Shown here in pieces: positions 52,914 through 61,866 of a stretch of 64,000 nt of DNA. This DNA comes from CAYNEO01 sp964396245. GTDB lineage: Bacteria; Zixibacteria; MSB-5A5; GN15; FEB-12. The translations under genes were made by a program, and so were the position numbers. Within the stretch, counting starts at the first letter, position 1. Each line of letters starts with the position of its first letter. The stretch covers positions 1-64,000 of the forward strand of contig CAYNEO010000006.1 of NCBI GenBank assembly GCA_964396245.1. Direction: 5' to 3'. Below the pieces are notes generated by a model. The model was not told the DNA's origin, ran no database searches, and saw only the letters and a program-made list of their open reading frames with translations.

Positions 52914-53699
52914 ATGGTACGATGGGAAACCGAACGGAGACTTGACAAATTTTTCTCTGATCTCGAGCACGCATCCCACAGAATCCTCCTGCTCGACTAT
53001 GACGGTACGCTGGCGCCGTTTCGCGAAGAGCGCAACCAGGCAGAACCGTACCCCGGAATCCGCTACCGACTGAAACAGCTGCTCGATTTGAAATCCACAC
53101 GGGTGGTCATTATCAGCGGCAGGTGGAGCAAACACCTCATACCGCTTTTGGGGCTTGCGGAGATTCCGGAGATCTGGGGCAGCCACGGCGCCGAACGGGT
53201 AATGCCGGACCGGTCGATACAATTAGTCGAACTCAACGAAGAAGTGATTAAGGGTCTCACCGAGGCTGATCATTGGGGCGAGAGCGAGGGACTTGCCGAT
53301 ACCATGGAGCGAAAACCGGCGGGACTGGCTTTTCACTGGCGGGGTCTTGACACAAGCCGCGCCGAGCGAATCCGTCAACGGATAGAGGAACACTGGATAA
53401 ATCGGGTTGCCCGACACCGACTGGAACTGCACGAGTTCGACGGCGGCGTGGAGCTCCGGGCGGCGGACGTCAGCAAGGGTCAGGCGGTTCAGAAAATTCT
53501 CGAGGAGGCGCCCGACGACGCGATGGTGGCGTACCTCGGTGACGACCTCACTGACGAAGACGCCTTTAAAGCTCTTGACGGCCGCGGCTTACGCGTACTG
53601 GTGCGAAAAGACTATCGTGATACTGATGCCGATGTGTGGATCAGGCCGCCCGAGGAACTGCTCGATTTTCTCGATCACTGGATAATTGCCACGGCTTGA
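52914..53699 (+). CDS. otsB: trehalose-6-phosphate phosphatase
   Basis: A HAD-type phosphatase of about 261 residues. The nucleophile motif is LLLDYDGTLAPF, the cap residues include GSHGAERVM, and the late YLGDDLTDEDAFKAL holds the acidic metal ligands, as in OtsB. It removes phosphate from trehalose-6-phosphate made by OtsA. A TTG at 52878 would overlap treT; I prefer the ATG at 52914, ten bases after the treT stop. Confidence 0.9.
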   Translation: MVRWETERRLDKFFSDLEHASHRILLLDYDGTLAPFREERNQAEPYPGIRYRLKQLLDLKSTRVVIISGRWSKHLIPLLGLAEIPEIWGSHGAERVMPDRSIQLVELNEEVIKGLTEADHWGESEGLADTMERKPAGLAFHWRGLDTSRAERIRQRIEEHWINRVARHRLELHEFDGGVELRAADVSKGQAVQKILEEAPDDAMVAYLGDDLTDEDAFKALDGRGLRVLVRKDYRDTDADVWIRPPEELLDFLDHWIIATA

Positions 53700-53762
53700 G
53701 GTAAGTCTTACCGACCGCCAGGCGTCCCTCCCCCTGCATCCCGCCGGCACAGCCCGCATCGG

Positions 53763-53791
53763 TTGCAATTCGCCGACAAATGTATTATGAT
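53763..53791 (+). promoter_or_regulatory. sigma-70-like promoter of otsA
   Basis: TTGCAA, 17 bases, TATGAT, about 95 bases before the otsA start at 53887. A small CCCGC / GCGGG hairpin lies between. Confidence 0.45.
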
Positions 53792-53886
53792 AATATATAC
53801 GGTTAGCCCGCAGGATACGCGGGATACGAAGTATACTATGCATGCCTTCACGTACTGACTCCGGGATAACATATAGCGGAGGGACG

Positions 53887-55344
53887 ATGCCAATAGCAGG
53901 TAAGCGGCTGGTTGTCGTTTCCAATCGACTGCCGGTGGCAATAACGCAGGATGACGGTCATTGGACTGTCGCACCCGCAACCGGCGGGTTGGTGACAGCG
54001 CTGGTGCCCATAATCAAGCGAACAAAAGGGATGTGGATCGGATGGCCGGGTTGCAGTTCGGAGGCACCGTCGGAACAGCTACTCCGGGACTACAGCGCGG
54101 AGCAGGAATATCAACTCAGGCCGATCATGGTCACCGAGGAAGAGATCGAGAAGTACTACCGTGGTTTTTCGAACAAGACCATATGGCCGCTTTTCCACGA
54201 TCTGCTGGGATTTTTTACATTCGACCTCGAAAACTGGAATACCTACATGACGGTCAATCGGCGATTTGCCGAGACTGTCGCCGAGACGATCCAACCGAAC
54301 GATTTTGTCTGGATACATGACTACCAACTGCTTCTCGTCGGCCATTATCTCCGGCAGTTGAAGCCCGATTACTATCTGAATTTCTTCCTGCATATTCCGT
54401 TTCCATCGGTCGACCTTTACCGCCGGCTGCCGTGGAAGACGGAGCTGTTGGAGGCGATACTCGACTATGATCACATCGGTTTTCAAACGCCGGCCGACAG
54501 GCGGAATTTCATTTCGTGCGTCAAGTGGCTGATTCCGGAAGCCAAGCGAATGGTGAGAAGACGTCAATCAACGATCAAATACCGGGGACGGGAGATCAAG
54601 CTGGGATATTACCCGATAAGCATAGACTTTGACGAATTCGCCAGCCAGGCAACCAGCAAAGAAGTCAATGACGCGGCGTGGTATCTGCACGAAAATTTTC
54701 CCAAACAGACGATTGTACTCGGACTGGACCGGCTGGACTACACCAAAGGCATTCCGGAGCGATTCCTGGCCTTCGAACGTATGGTCGAAAAGTACCCGGA
54801 GGTTCGTGACAAACTCACACTGCTTCAGGTGGTTGTCCCGAGCCGGCTGAACGTGCCCGATTATCAGGAGCTGAAAGAGTATCTGGACTCACTGGCGGGG
54901 CGAATCAACGGACGGTTCTCAGAGCACGGATGGGTTCCGATTCACTATAATTTTCGTACGCTGGACCGGGCACAGCTGCTGGGCCATTACCGCGCGTGCG
55001 AGATTGCGCTCATCACTCCCCTGCGTGACGGAATGAACCTCGTATCCAAGGAATACTGCGCGTCATCGATTGACAACAACGGCGTGTTGATACTCTCGGA
55101 ATTTGCGGGAGCGGCGGCGCAACTGGCAAAGGGCGCTATCATGGTGAACCCGTTTGACCTCGAGGGGACTGCGGATGCGATTTATGCCGCCTATATCATG
55201 CCGTTGGAAGAGCGTCAGAGACGCATGAAAATCCTCCGGGCGGAGGTGAAACGTCATGATGTCAGCCACTGGGTGAGCTGGTTTCTTGGAGACGAGCAGC
55301 ATTCCGAAAGCGAGCACGAGGTCATGTCGCACACCGGCCGCTAG
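53887..55344 (+). CDS. otsA: trehalose-6-phosphate synthase
   Basis: A GT20 enzyme of about 485 residues that joins UDP-glucose (or another NDP-glucose) and glucose-6-phosphate. Marks are VVVSNRLPVAI, VWIHDYQLLLVGHYLRQ, FFLHIPFPSVDLYRRLPW, LGLDRLDYTKGIPERFLAF and LITPLRDGMNLVSKEYCAS, all in order. The ATG at 53887 has GGAGG 5 bases upstream; the frame extends 15 codons further. It has its own promoter and terminator, apart from the treT-otsB unit. Confidence 0.95.
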   Translation: MPIAGKRLVVVSNRLPVAITQDDGHWTVAPATGGLVTALVPIIKRTKGMWIGWPGCSSEAPSEQLLRDYSAEQEYQLRPIMVTEEEIEKYYRGFSNKTIWPLFHDLLGFFTFDLENWNTYMTVNRRFAETVAETIQPNDFVWIHDYQLLLVGHYLRQLKPDYYLNFFLHIPFPSVDLYRRLPWKTELLEAILDYDHIGFQTPADRRNFISCVKWLIPEAKRMVRRRQSTIKYRGREIKLGYYPISIDFDEFASQATSKEVNDAAWYLHENFPKQTIVLGLDRLDYTKGIPERFLAFERMVEKYPEVRDKLTLLQVVVPSRLNVPDYQELKEYLDSLAGRINGRFSEHGWVPIHYNFRTLDRAQLLGHYRACEIALITPLRDGMNLVSKEYCASSIDNNGVLILSEFAGAAAQLAKGAIMVNPFDLEGTADAIYAAYIMPLEERQRRMKILRAEVKRHDVSHWVSWFLGDEQHSESEHEVMSHTGR

Positions 55345-55380
55345 CGCGCCGTCCTATTTGTAGAATCACCCATAATGGGA

Positions 55381-55418
55381 AAACAGGCGAAGGTGCGGGT
55401 CCCTCGCCTGTTTTCTTT
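55381..55418 (+). terminator. rho-independent terminator
   Basis: Stem AACAGGCGA / TCGCCTGTT (9 base pairs), a 13-base loop, then TTCTTTT. It ends otsA. Confidence 0.75.
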
Positions 55419-55445
55419 TGGGGGAGGAGATGTCGGAAGAGTGAG

Positions 55446-56024
55446 TTATTTCTTCTTTGTGTAGACGGCGACAGCGGTAGTGACCCATGTATTGCCGCCA
55501 TCAGGCGAGCTTTCCATCTTCCAGTCGAAACTGCCGGGAGTCTCGTTATAGGAGGTGATGCGTCCCAGCATTTCCTGGCCGTTCCACATCTCCTGTCCGG
55601 TCATCACGGTACTGTCACCGCTTCGAGTCCCGGTGTAGAGGCTCATCCGTCCGGACATGTTATCGATCCAGGACATTTGCCACTGTTTTTTTTCGCGGTC
55701 ATAGCATTGAATGCCGGTGCCCTCAAACGGCATTCCGGCCCACTCGGCGCCGCCGAAATCGTATTGCATGGCAGCGCCATCGAGAATATACGTGTACGTG
55801 CAGGCTGCGTTCATTTCAGACCACGTTGAGGGATCGGGGTCCATGCCGGTTTTCATCACGACGTCCCATTCACCGGCAAGCCATTTGATGTCCTGCATCT
55901 GTTTCGGCGGGCCCATCGGCGGCATGTCCTGACTGGGTTTCATCTGTCCCTCATCACCGGCCACAGCCAGGCCGGCGGCAACGATCAGTAACAGACCCGC
56001 AAGAAAAGAGCGTTTCGGTATCAT
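55446..56024 (-). CDS. secreted DUF1579 protein
   Basis: A 192-residue exported protein. The ATG at 56024 has GGAGG 6 bases upstream; the signal peptide is FLAGLLLIVAAGLAVAG. The mature part is a DUF1579-type beta barrel (IKWLAGEWDVVMKT, CTYTYILDGAAMQYDFGG, GRITSYNETPGSFDWKME). The same fold forms the C-terminus of the protein at 36397. Its role is unknown. Confidence 0.8.
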   Translation of the reverse strand: MIPKRSFLAGLLLIVAAGLAVAGDEGQMKPSQDMPPMGPPKQMQDIKWLAGEWDVVMKTGMDPDPSTWSEMNAACTYTYILDGAAMQYDFGGAEWAGMPFEGTGIQCYDREKKQWQMSWIDNMSGRMSLYTGTRSGDSTVMTGQEMWNGQEMLGRITSYNETPGSFDWKMESSPDGGNTWVTTAVAVYTKKK

Positions 56025-56165
56025 GTTTTCCTCCATCAGGCCCCGGCCGTAGCCGGCTGTGCCGTTCGGTGCGATCAGGTTGGTTTGAAGATGTCCGGTA
56101 TAATAGTGCGCGAACCAATGATGGACGAATTTAGTCTAATATAGTCCGGCGCGCAAGTGTTTTTT

Positions 56166-57698
56166 TCAGAAATGCCGCGCCGCCAGCGAATCATAGAGGA
56201 CACGGGCGATCAGCATATGTCCCTCGGCGGTAGGGTGACAGTGGTCGATGAACAGGCGTTCAGCATCGTGTTCGCGGAAGACACGCGGCAGGTCGATAAC
56301 GGTGATCCCCCTCTCCCCCTTAAGTTTGTCAATGTTCTCGTAGTATGTCTCCTTGATGCGGAGGGAGAAATAATCGGCCTGCAGGGCGGAATCGAGGTAT
56401 TGCCAGGCAGGTGAGGCGCTGTCGGAAAGGATGGCGGGCCAGTCTTCCTGTGTGGAAAGCATGGTAATGCCGAGGTTGTACAGAAAAGGTGATCCGGCGG
56501 CGAGAAGCGCCGGCGGGGCTTCGGGTTGAAGAGATTGAGCATAGAGACCGCGGGCTTGTTCGAGGTATTCCTCGGCGCGGGTGAAATCGCCGGCTTCCCA
56601 GTACGAAACGCCGAGGTTGTTGTAGGTGAGGGGCTCGGTCTCCCCCTGTTGAATCATGCCGCTGTAAAAAGCGATTGCCTCTTCGGGCGGCAGATTATCG
56701 TCATACGCCGACGAATAGACGTTCCTGGTGAAGACATCCCCTGAACCATACAGCGTATCGAATATGTTACGGCTGAGACAATATTTGAGATCACGGCCCA
56801 GTATGTCGGCGATGGCATCGGGCAGAATGGTCTCGCCCCCGGTCCCCTTGACATTCGTAAACACTTTAAACTGGAGACCGGCCGGCCACAAATACGGCAC
56901 GGGCGGTTTCAGGATAAGCAACGGACAGTTATGCTCGCGGCATTGCTCGGCGATGTCGGACAGATTGGCGCCGTAGCGTTCGGCAGGCACCCGCACGGTG
57001 AGAGAAGACGGCGAAGGTTCTTCGGCGGGCCGTCTCTCCGCCATCGCGGCGCGAAGGACGCGGTACAGGGCGAGATGACCAAAAAGAGAGCGAACGGAGC
57101 GGAACTCCTGAGCCTCAATGAGTTCCCGGTCGGTCACCGGGCCGGAGATCGAGGCGTCGTTATTGCCGCAGTAGACAATGATGAGATCGGGCTCGTATTG
57201 CCATCCCCTCAGATTGAGATACTGATCGATCTGCTCGCTGGTGTAACCGGTTACAGCGGCATTGATAAGCTGGACTTCGGTATCGCGGCCGACCTGCGCG
57301 TTCAGGAGACGCACGAGCAACTCGCCGAATGTTTGCTGGTACGATTGGAGACCGAGGCCGACGGGCGATGAATCGCCGAGAAGCAGAATTCGCTTATAGC
57401 CGGGCGGTTTTGTGGTGGTTACTTCGTTTCCGATAAGATGCTGTGAATTGGTTTTGATCAGGGGATTGTCGAGATTTGCCTTGAAACGCCAGAGCAGCTC
57501 GGGATCGGGCTCATTCCAATCGAAAAGGGAGCCAAAGAATCTTGTTTGCCAGCCGGGTTCAATCGCGGCGCGAGCTGATTCGGTGATCCGGGATTCAAAC
57601 AGCCGGGAGGCGAGCTCGGCGGTGATCAGGAAAATGATAAAAACGACGGCGCTATAGGCGAGCTTACGTAACATGAGAGAATGTATGGATTTATCCAT
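56166..57698 (-). CDS. SGNH-type hydrolase with a TPR insertion
   Basis: A 510-residue protein with one N-terminal membrane helix (LAYSAVVFIIFLITAELASRLF), then an SGNH esterase fold. Block I has the serine in LLLGDSSPVG, block III reads VYCGNNDAS, and block V, with D and H, is FIDHCHPTAEGH at the C-terminal end. Between blocks III and V about 250 extra residues contain TPR-like repeats (YNNLGVSYWEAGDFTRAEEYLEQARGLYAQ). It faces the periplasm and may deacetylate or acylate glycans, which fits AlgJ/AlgX-like roles, but the substrate is unknown. Confidence 0.8.
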   Translation of the reverse strand: MDKSIHSLMLRKLAYSAVVFIIFLITAELASRLFESRITESARAAIEPGWQTRFFGSLFDWNEPDPELLWRFKANLDNPLIKTNSQHLIGNEVTTTKPPGYKRILLLGDSSPVGLGLQSYQQTFGELLVRLLNAQVGRDTEVQLINAAVTGYTSEQIDQYLNLRGWQYEPDLIIVYCGNNDASISGPVTDRELIEAQEFRSVRSLFGHLALYRVLRAAMAERRPAEEPSPSSLTVRVPAERYGANLSDIAEQCREHNCPLLILKPPVPYLWPAGLQFKVFTNVKGTGGETILPDAIADILGRDLKYCLSRNIFDTLYGSGDVFTRNVYSSAYDDNLPPEEAIAFYSGMIQQGETEPLTYNNLGVSYWEAGDFTRAEEYLEQARGLYAQSLQPEAPPALLAAGSPFLYNLGITMLSTQEDWPAILSDSASPAWQYLDSALQADYFSLRIKETYYENIDKLKGERGITVIDLPRVFREHDAERLFIDHCHPTAEGHMLIARVLYDSLAARHF

Positions 57699-57990
57699 GC
57701 AAGTGTCAAGCCCGCGCCGTGACCCTTCGAGGCCGAAATAGTCCCAAGAAAAACCGTCGTTAGTTGGTCCGGTTTTCGTACCTGGAACCGATTTTCAGCC
57801 CGGAGTCAAGTGTTAAAACTTGCATCGAGAGTGTTCCGGCGCCTATGTAGTTTTCAGGGGCAGGGGTGTAGTGTGTCCGCGGGACTGCTACCGTGGACGA
57901 GCGCCGTAGATAAACGATTTTCGCATCTTGTTCGTCCATGTAGCGTGGGGAACGAACGGAGAGTCTGCTAGCCCGAGAGGCATTTGGATC

Positions 57991-58635
57991 GTGTCAAACG
58001 TCGCAGATCTTAGAAAGCAGTCAATAAGAGTCGTGATATACGCGATTGTCTGTGTGGCAGTATCTCTGGGCGTATTGTCGGCCGACGAGGTATCGTGCGA
58101 TTTTAATTCCGAGAACCCGAGGGTTTTGCACGCCAAGATGTTTTTTACCGGCGGGCAATACGCCTGCGCCGAGGAGGAACTGAAAGCTCTACTTGACAAA
58201 CCGGACATTAATCAGCATACCGCGGCCGACGCTCACATGTTGCTGGCGGCGGTATACTTTCAAACTATTGACGGCGGAAATGCCCGGCGGCAGAAGACGC
58301 GGGAGCAGTTCATTCTGGGCCTTCGCGCCGACCGGAATTGGAGCGGTAATCTGGCAGTCAGCTCGGCCGAATTTATCACGATTTTTAACGATGCGCGAGA
58401 GCTGGTAAACTGGCTGTACAAGGAATCGCCGGAACTGTTTGCATCCGACACCGTGGCGGAAGAGCAAGTGACGGAAGCGGTTGCGACAAAAAAACCATGG
58501 TACAAACGGTGGTGGGCCCTGGCCTCGGGAGTCGGCGTGGCAGTGCTCGCCGGGGCGATAATTCTCGGTGGCGGCAACAATGGAAACATAACTCCCGAGG
58601 ATACGCTTCCCGATTTCCCGCCGACGCCAAACTGA
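57991..58635 (+). CDS. membrane-anchored protein of unknown function
   Basis: A protein of about 214 residues. The GTG at 57991 is the best start I see, with GAGG 11 bases upstream; an ATG at 57928 is also possible. The N-terminal hydrophobic stretch (VVIYAIVCVAVSLGVLSA) is a signal peptide or anchor. A helical TPR-like region follows (FTGGQYACAEEELKALLD), and near the end a second helix (LASGVGVAVLAGAIILGGG) with a polar tail. I do not recognise a family. Confidence 0.6.
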   Translation: MSNVADLRKQSIRVVIYAIVCVAVSLGVLSADEVSCDFNSENPRVLHAKMFFTGGQYACAEEELKALLDKPDINQHTAADAHMLLAAVYFQTIDGGNARRQKTREQFILGLRADRNWSGNLAVSSAEFITIFNDARELVNWLYKESPELFASDTVAEEQVTEAVATKKPWYKRWWALASGVGVAVLAGAIILGGGNNGNITPEDTLPDFPPTPN

Positions 58636-58724
58636 AAAAAAGCGCCTGCGGATGCAACCGGTGACCCGGTGAAACGCGTTTAGTATATAGAAGCGCAGGG
58701 ATGGCCTTAATATGAGGGAACAGA

Positions 58725-59747
58725 ATGGGAATAATTGCTAAAGTAACCTCCTTTACATTCGTAATCGTCTTCTTGATCACCGGATCGCTAATCGCACAGG
58801 CCCCGGGGACAATTGTCTATCAGGGTCGCCTGACGGATGTGGCCGGCAATCCGATCACGTCGCCACAGACGGTGATCTTTTCGATATACAGCGTGCCGAC
58901 CGGCGGGCTGGTGCGATGGGACGAGACGCTGACGATTCAGCCGGATGCCGAAGGTGTCTTTATCGTTGAACTGGGGACTATTGACACGACCCTGGCATCG
59001 GTATTCTCCGGCGGCAAGAGGTACCTGGGTATCAAAATCGGGATGGACGACGAGATGTCGCCGCGACAGCTGCTGACCTCGACGCCCTATGCGATGCATG
59101 CCCAGAGCATCCCTGACGAGTCGGTGACAACGAATCGCCTCGCGGACAGTTCGGTTACGACGGTAAAGCTGGTTGAAGGAGCGGTGACATCGTACAGCGT
59201 CAAAGATAACAGCCTGACCGATGTCGACATCCTGGACGAGCCCGGTATCGCGTTCACGATGTTGCAGCCGCCGAATACGTTTCTGCTCATTCCTGCGGGA
59301 ACCAATGCGCTCGATTCCATAAAGGTCACGGCGCCGGCGCCCGGTTACGTGTATGTGTGGGCACAGGCAGAAATCGCAGTTGACCACAAGGCAGGGACCG
59401 TGGATCAACTGATTTTCCAGGTGACGCCGAACCAGGACACGATTATTCCCAACAACTACGGATTTGCCATGATCATGCTGCCGGCTGAAATGCCGACGCA
59501 GTCGCCGACGTCGTCCTATATCTATCCGGTTGACGCCCACCGAACGTTCCAGGTGAGCGCCGCGGGAGAGTATACATTTTACTTTAACGCCAAAGTATCC
59601 TCGGGTGGCGGCAACAACGATGCGTTTTTCAATCTGCAGATGACCGCAATGTATTTCCCCACGGCGTATGGCCCGGTCAACCTGTCTCCTCCGCCTCCTT
59701 CGAATGGGGAGCAGGTACTGCAACCAAACAGGGAGGTTAGCGACTGA
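58725..59747 (+). CDS. secreted protein with tail-fibre-like repeats
   Basis: A 340-residue exported protein with signal peptide (FVIVFLITGSLIAQ). The next ~100 residues form a beta domain (GTIVYQGRLTDVAGNPITSP). Then come repeats of the kind SVTTNRLADSSVTTVKLVEGAVTSYSVKDNSLTDVDI, as in trimeric phage tail fibres and large surface proteins. The last ~150 residues form a beta head domain. It lies in line with the proteins before and after, 31 bases before the T9SS-tailed protein. Confidence 0.7.
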   Translation: MGIIAKVTSFTFVIVFLITGSLIAQAPGTIVYQGRLTDVAGNPITSPQTVIFSIYSVPTGGLVRWDETLTIQPDAEGVFIVELGTIDTTLASVFSGGKRYLGIKIGMDDEMSPRQLLTSTPYAMHAQSIPDESVTTNRLADSSVTTVKLVEGAVTSYSVKDNSLTDVDILDEPGIAFTMLQPPNTFLLIPAGTNALDSIKVTAPAPGYVYVWAQAEIAVDHKAGTVDQLIFQVTPNQDTIIPNNYGFAMIMLPAEMPTQSPTSSYIYPVDAHRTFQVSAAGEYTFYFNAKVSSGGGNNDAFFNLQMTAMYFPTAYGPVNLSPPPPSNGEQVLQPNREVSD

Positions 59748-59778
59748 CCGGTATTACGGCCGCCATGGAAAGGCAGAT

Positions 59779-61710
59779 ATGAGGTCCGTGTTATACATAG
59801 CAGATCGACCGCGATTCCTGGCCGGCGCCGGGTCACGAGCCGGATTGTGCCTGGTCCTGGGAATACTGGTCGTACTGCTGGGCGCCGGAAATCTTCTGGC
59901 GCAGGCTTCGAGTGACAATTACACCCTTACCAGTTCGTCTCTCGGGTCGGGCGGCGGACCATCCGCCAGCGATGCATTTTCTGTCATCGGAAGCATATCG
60001 ACCGGAGGAGCGGTGGTTTCGTCGGCCGGCGACAGGGCGTTATACAGCGGGATCCTGGTTCTCAATTACGGGGTTGGAGGAACGTTTCTCGCCTATTACG
60101 ACGGCCATCACACGGACACCGTCGAAGTGAGCAGCCATACTGTCAAGATCGCCTACGGCGGGGGCGAAGGACCGGTCACGGGAACACTCTATTCTCGTTT
60201 GGGGGGCCAGAGGACATTTTCCAACGGTGAACTGAGTTCCGGCGAGGGTGATACGCTGGTGATCGAGATCCCGGCTGAGCGGCTTACCCCCCGGGGCCTG
60301 GAGTTCTATTTCGTCCTTGAACGAGGCCGGTATACGCGCAATCTGGGCAGCGATCAATCCCCGTATGTGTATATCACCCATGTAACGAATGAGACCGGCA
60401 GGCGCCCGACCGCCACTCCCGATGCCCGGTACAGGATGGTGGGAGTGCCGCTGAATATCCAGGGCTCCAATTCGGTTACGGCGGTCTTTGCAGACGATCT
60501 TGGGGCACCCGACCCGAGGAAATGGCGACTCGGCAGTTACGTCAATCCCGGCGATTCGATCGCCGAATTCCCGGATGCCGCGCCGGTGACTCCCAGCCGG
60601 GCCTACTGGCTGATAACAAATAACCGAACACGTTATGGCGCCGAGGGATTCACGGTGCGACCGGACCGGGAGCATGAAGGCACAGGCTATTATACTGTCC
60701 CTCTTCGCAGGGGTTGGAACCAAGTGGCGAATCCATTCCCGTTCGACCTGGATTGGCGACAGACATTACTCGAGAAAGACGGGCTGATCTCCGGGCATGA
60801 TTCGATCCTGATCGACGACAATGCATACTGGTATTCGGGGTCGGGTTATTTCCTGATAAACACACTCCTGGCGTGGGAAGGCTTCTTTGTGTTTGTCAAA
60901 AAGGCGGGCGTCAGCCTGCTGTTACCTTACCGGGAATCCTCGATGGGAAGCAACAAGCGCGTATCCGAGCCGCTGGCAACATCGGCGCCCAAAGGCGATT
61001 GGCTGATTGAATTCAAACTGGAGGCCGACGGGCTTGTGGATGAGGGGAATTTCGCGGGGGTTTGGCAATCGGCAGACGAGGGGGCCGATGATTTTGATGC
61101 CCCGGATCCGCCATCGGCGCCGGGTGGCCCCAGTCTGGGCTTTCGCCTCCCGGATAACGACCCGTATCTCCGGCGCTGTGATATTCGCGCGCCGTTTGAG
61201 GACGGGACGACCTGGGATGTTCGGATGGCGTATGCCCGCGGCCGGACATTAACCGTGACCGGCATTGAGGATCTGCCCGAGAAGTTCCAGGCGGTGTTGA
61301 TTCTGGATGTCGGGCAGGCGTCGACCCTTACCGAGGGTGCGGTGATCGAGATACCTCCCGATGTCCGGTCGGCAAGACTCGTGGTCGGCGACCAGAATTT
61401 CACCGCCGAGGAGGTGGCATCGGTCCTGCCGCAGGATTACGAATTGATGCAGAACTTCCCTAACCCGTTCAATCCGTACACCAATATTCGGTTCGGTCTG
61501 CCGTACGCGACCAACGTGCTGCTGGAAGTTTACAACCTTCTCGGGCAACGTGTAACGACGCTCGTGAACGGCCCGATGGACGCCGGCACGCACACGGTGA
61601 TCTGGAACGGTATCGATGCCGACGGGCGGCAGGTGGCGACCGGGGTCTATTTCTATCGTCTGACGACGCCGGACTATACCGACGTCAAGAAGATGCTGCT
61701 GCTCAAGTAA
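59779..61710 (+). CDS. secreted protein with C-terminal T9SS-like sorting tail
   Basis: A 643-residue exported protein. The ATG at 59779 has AAGG upstream; the signal peptide is near residues 18-40. The middle is beta-rich and unrecognised. The last ~90 residues read YELMQNFPNPFNPYTNIRFGL, then VLLEVYNLLGQRVTTLV and ATGVYFYRLTTPDYTDVKKMLLLK, which is the FlgD-like/type A tail of type IX secretion in Bacteroidota and relatives. The organism therefore should have a secretion or anchoring machine that reads such tails. Nothing in the window encodes it. Confidence 0.78.
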   Translation: MRSVLYIADRPRFLAGAGSRAGLCLVLGILVVLLGAGNLLAQASSDNYTLTSSSLGSGGGPSASDAFSVIGSISTGGAVVSSAGDRALYSGILVLNYGVGGTFLAYYDGHHTDTVEVSSHTVKIAYGGGEGPVTGTLYSRLGGQRTFSNGELSSGEGDTLVIEIPAERLTPRGLEFYFVLERGRYTRNLGSDQSPYVYITHVTNETGRRPTATPDARYRMVGVPLNIQGSNSVTAVFADDLGAPDPRKWRLGSYVNPGDSIAEFPDAAPVTPSRAYWLITNNRTRYGAEGFTVRPDREHEGTGYYTVPLRRGWNQVANPFPFDLDWRQTLLEKDGLISGHDSILIDDNAYWYSGSGYFLINTLLAWEGFFVFVKKAGVSLLLPYRESSMGSNKRVSEPLATSAPKGDWLIEFKLEADGLVDEGNFAGVWQSADEGADDFDAPDPPSAPGGPSLGFRLPDNDPYLRRCDIRAPFEDGTTWDVRMAYARGRTLTVTGIEDLPEKFQAVLILDVGQASTLTEGAVIEIPPDVRSARLVVGDQNFTAEEVASVLPQDYELMQNFPNPFNPYTNIRFGLPYATNVLLEVYNLLGQRVTTLVNGPMDAGTHTVIWNGIDADGRQVATGVYFYRLTTPDYTDVKKMLLLK

Positions 61711-61866
61711 ACTCCATTTACACGGAATAGATCGGAAGAGTGTCGGCCAATGGGGGCTTTTGGCCGCCGGCATCCTTTTGAGAGTCAACTTGTGGTTGAC
61801 GGGTGCACGGAGTTGTGTTTATACTAGTGCTTACCGGATAAATCTCTCAATCAAAGGAATGGACCC

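Noticed and set aside
58788..59723. 311-codon minus-strand frame over the tail-fibre-like gene
   Set aside because: Arginine- and histidine-rich antisense shadow, with no ribosome site.
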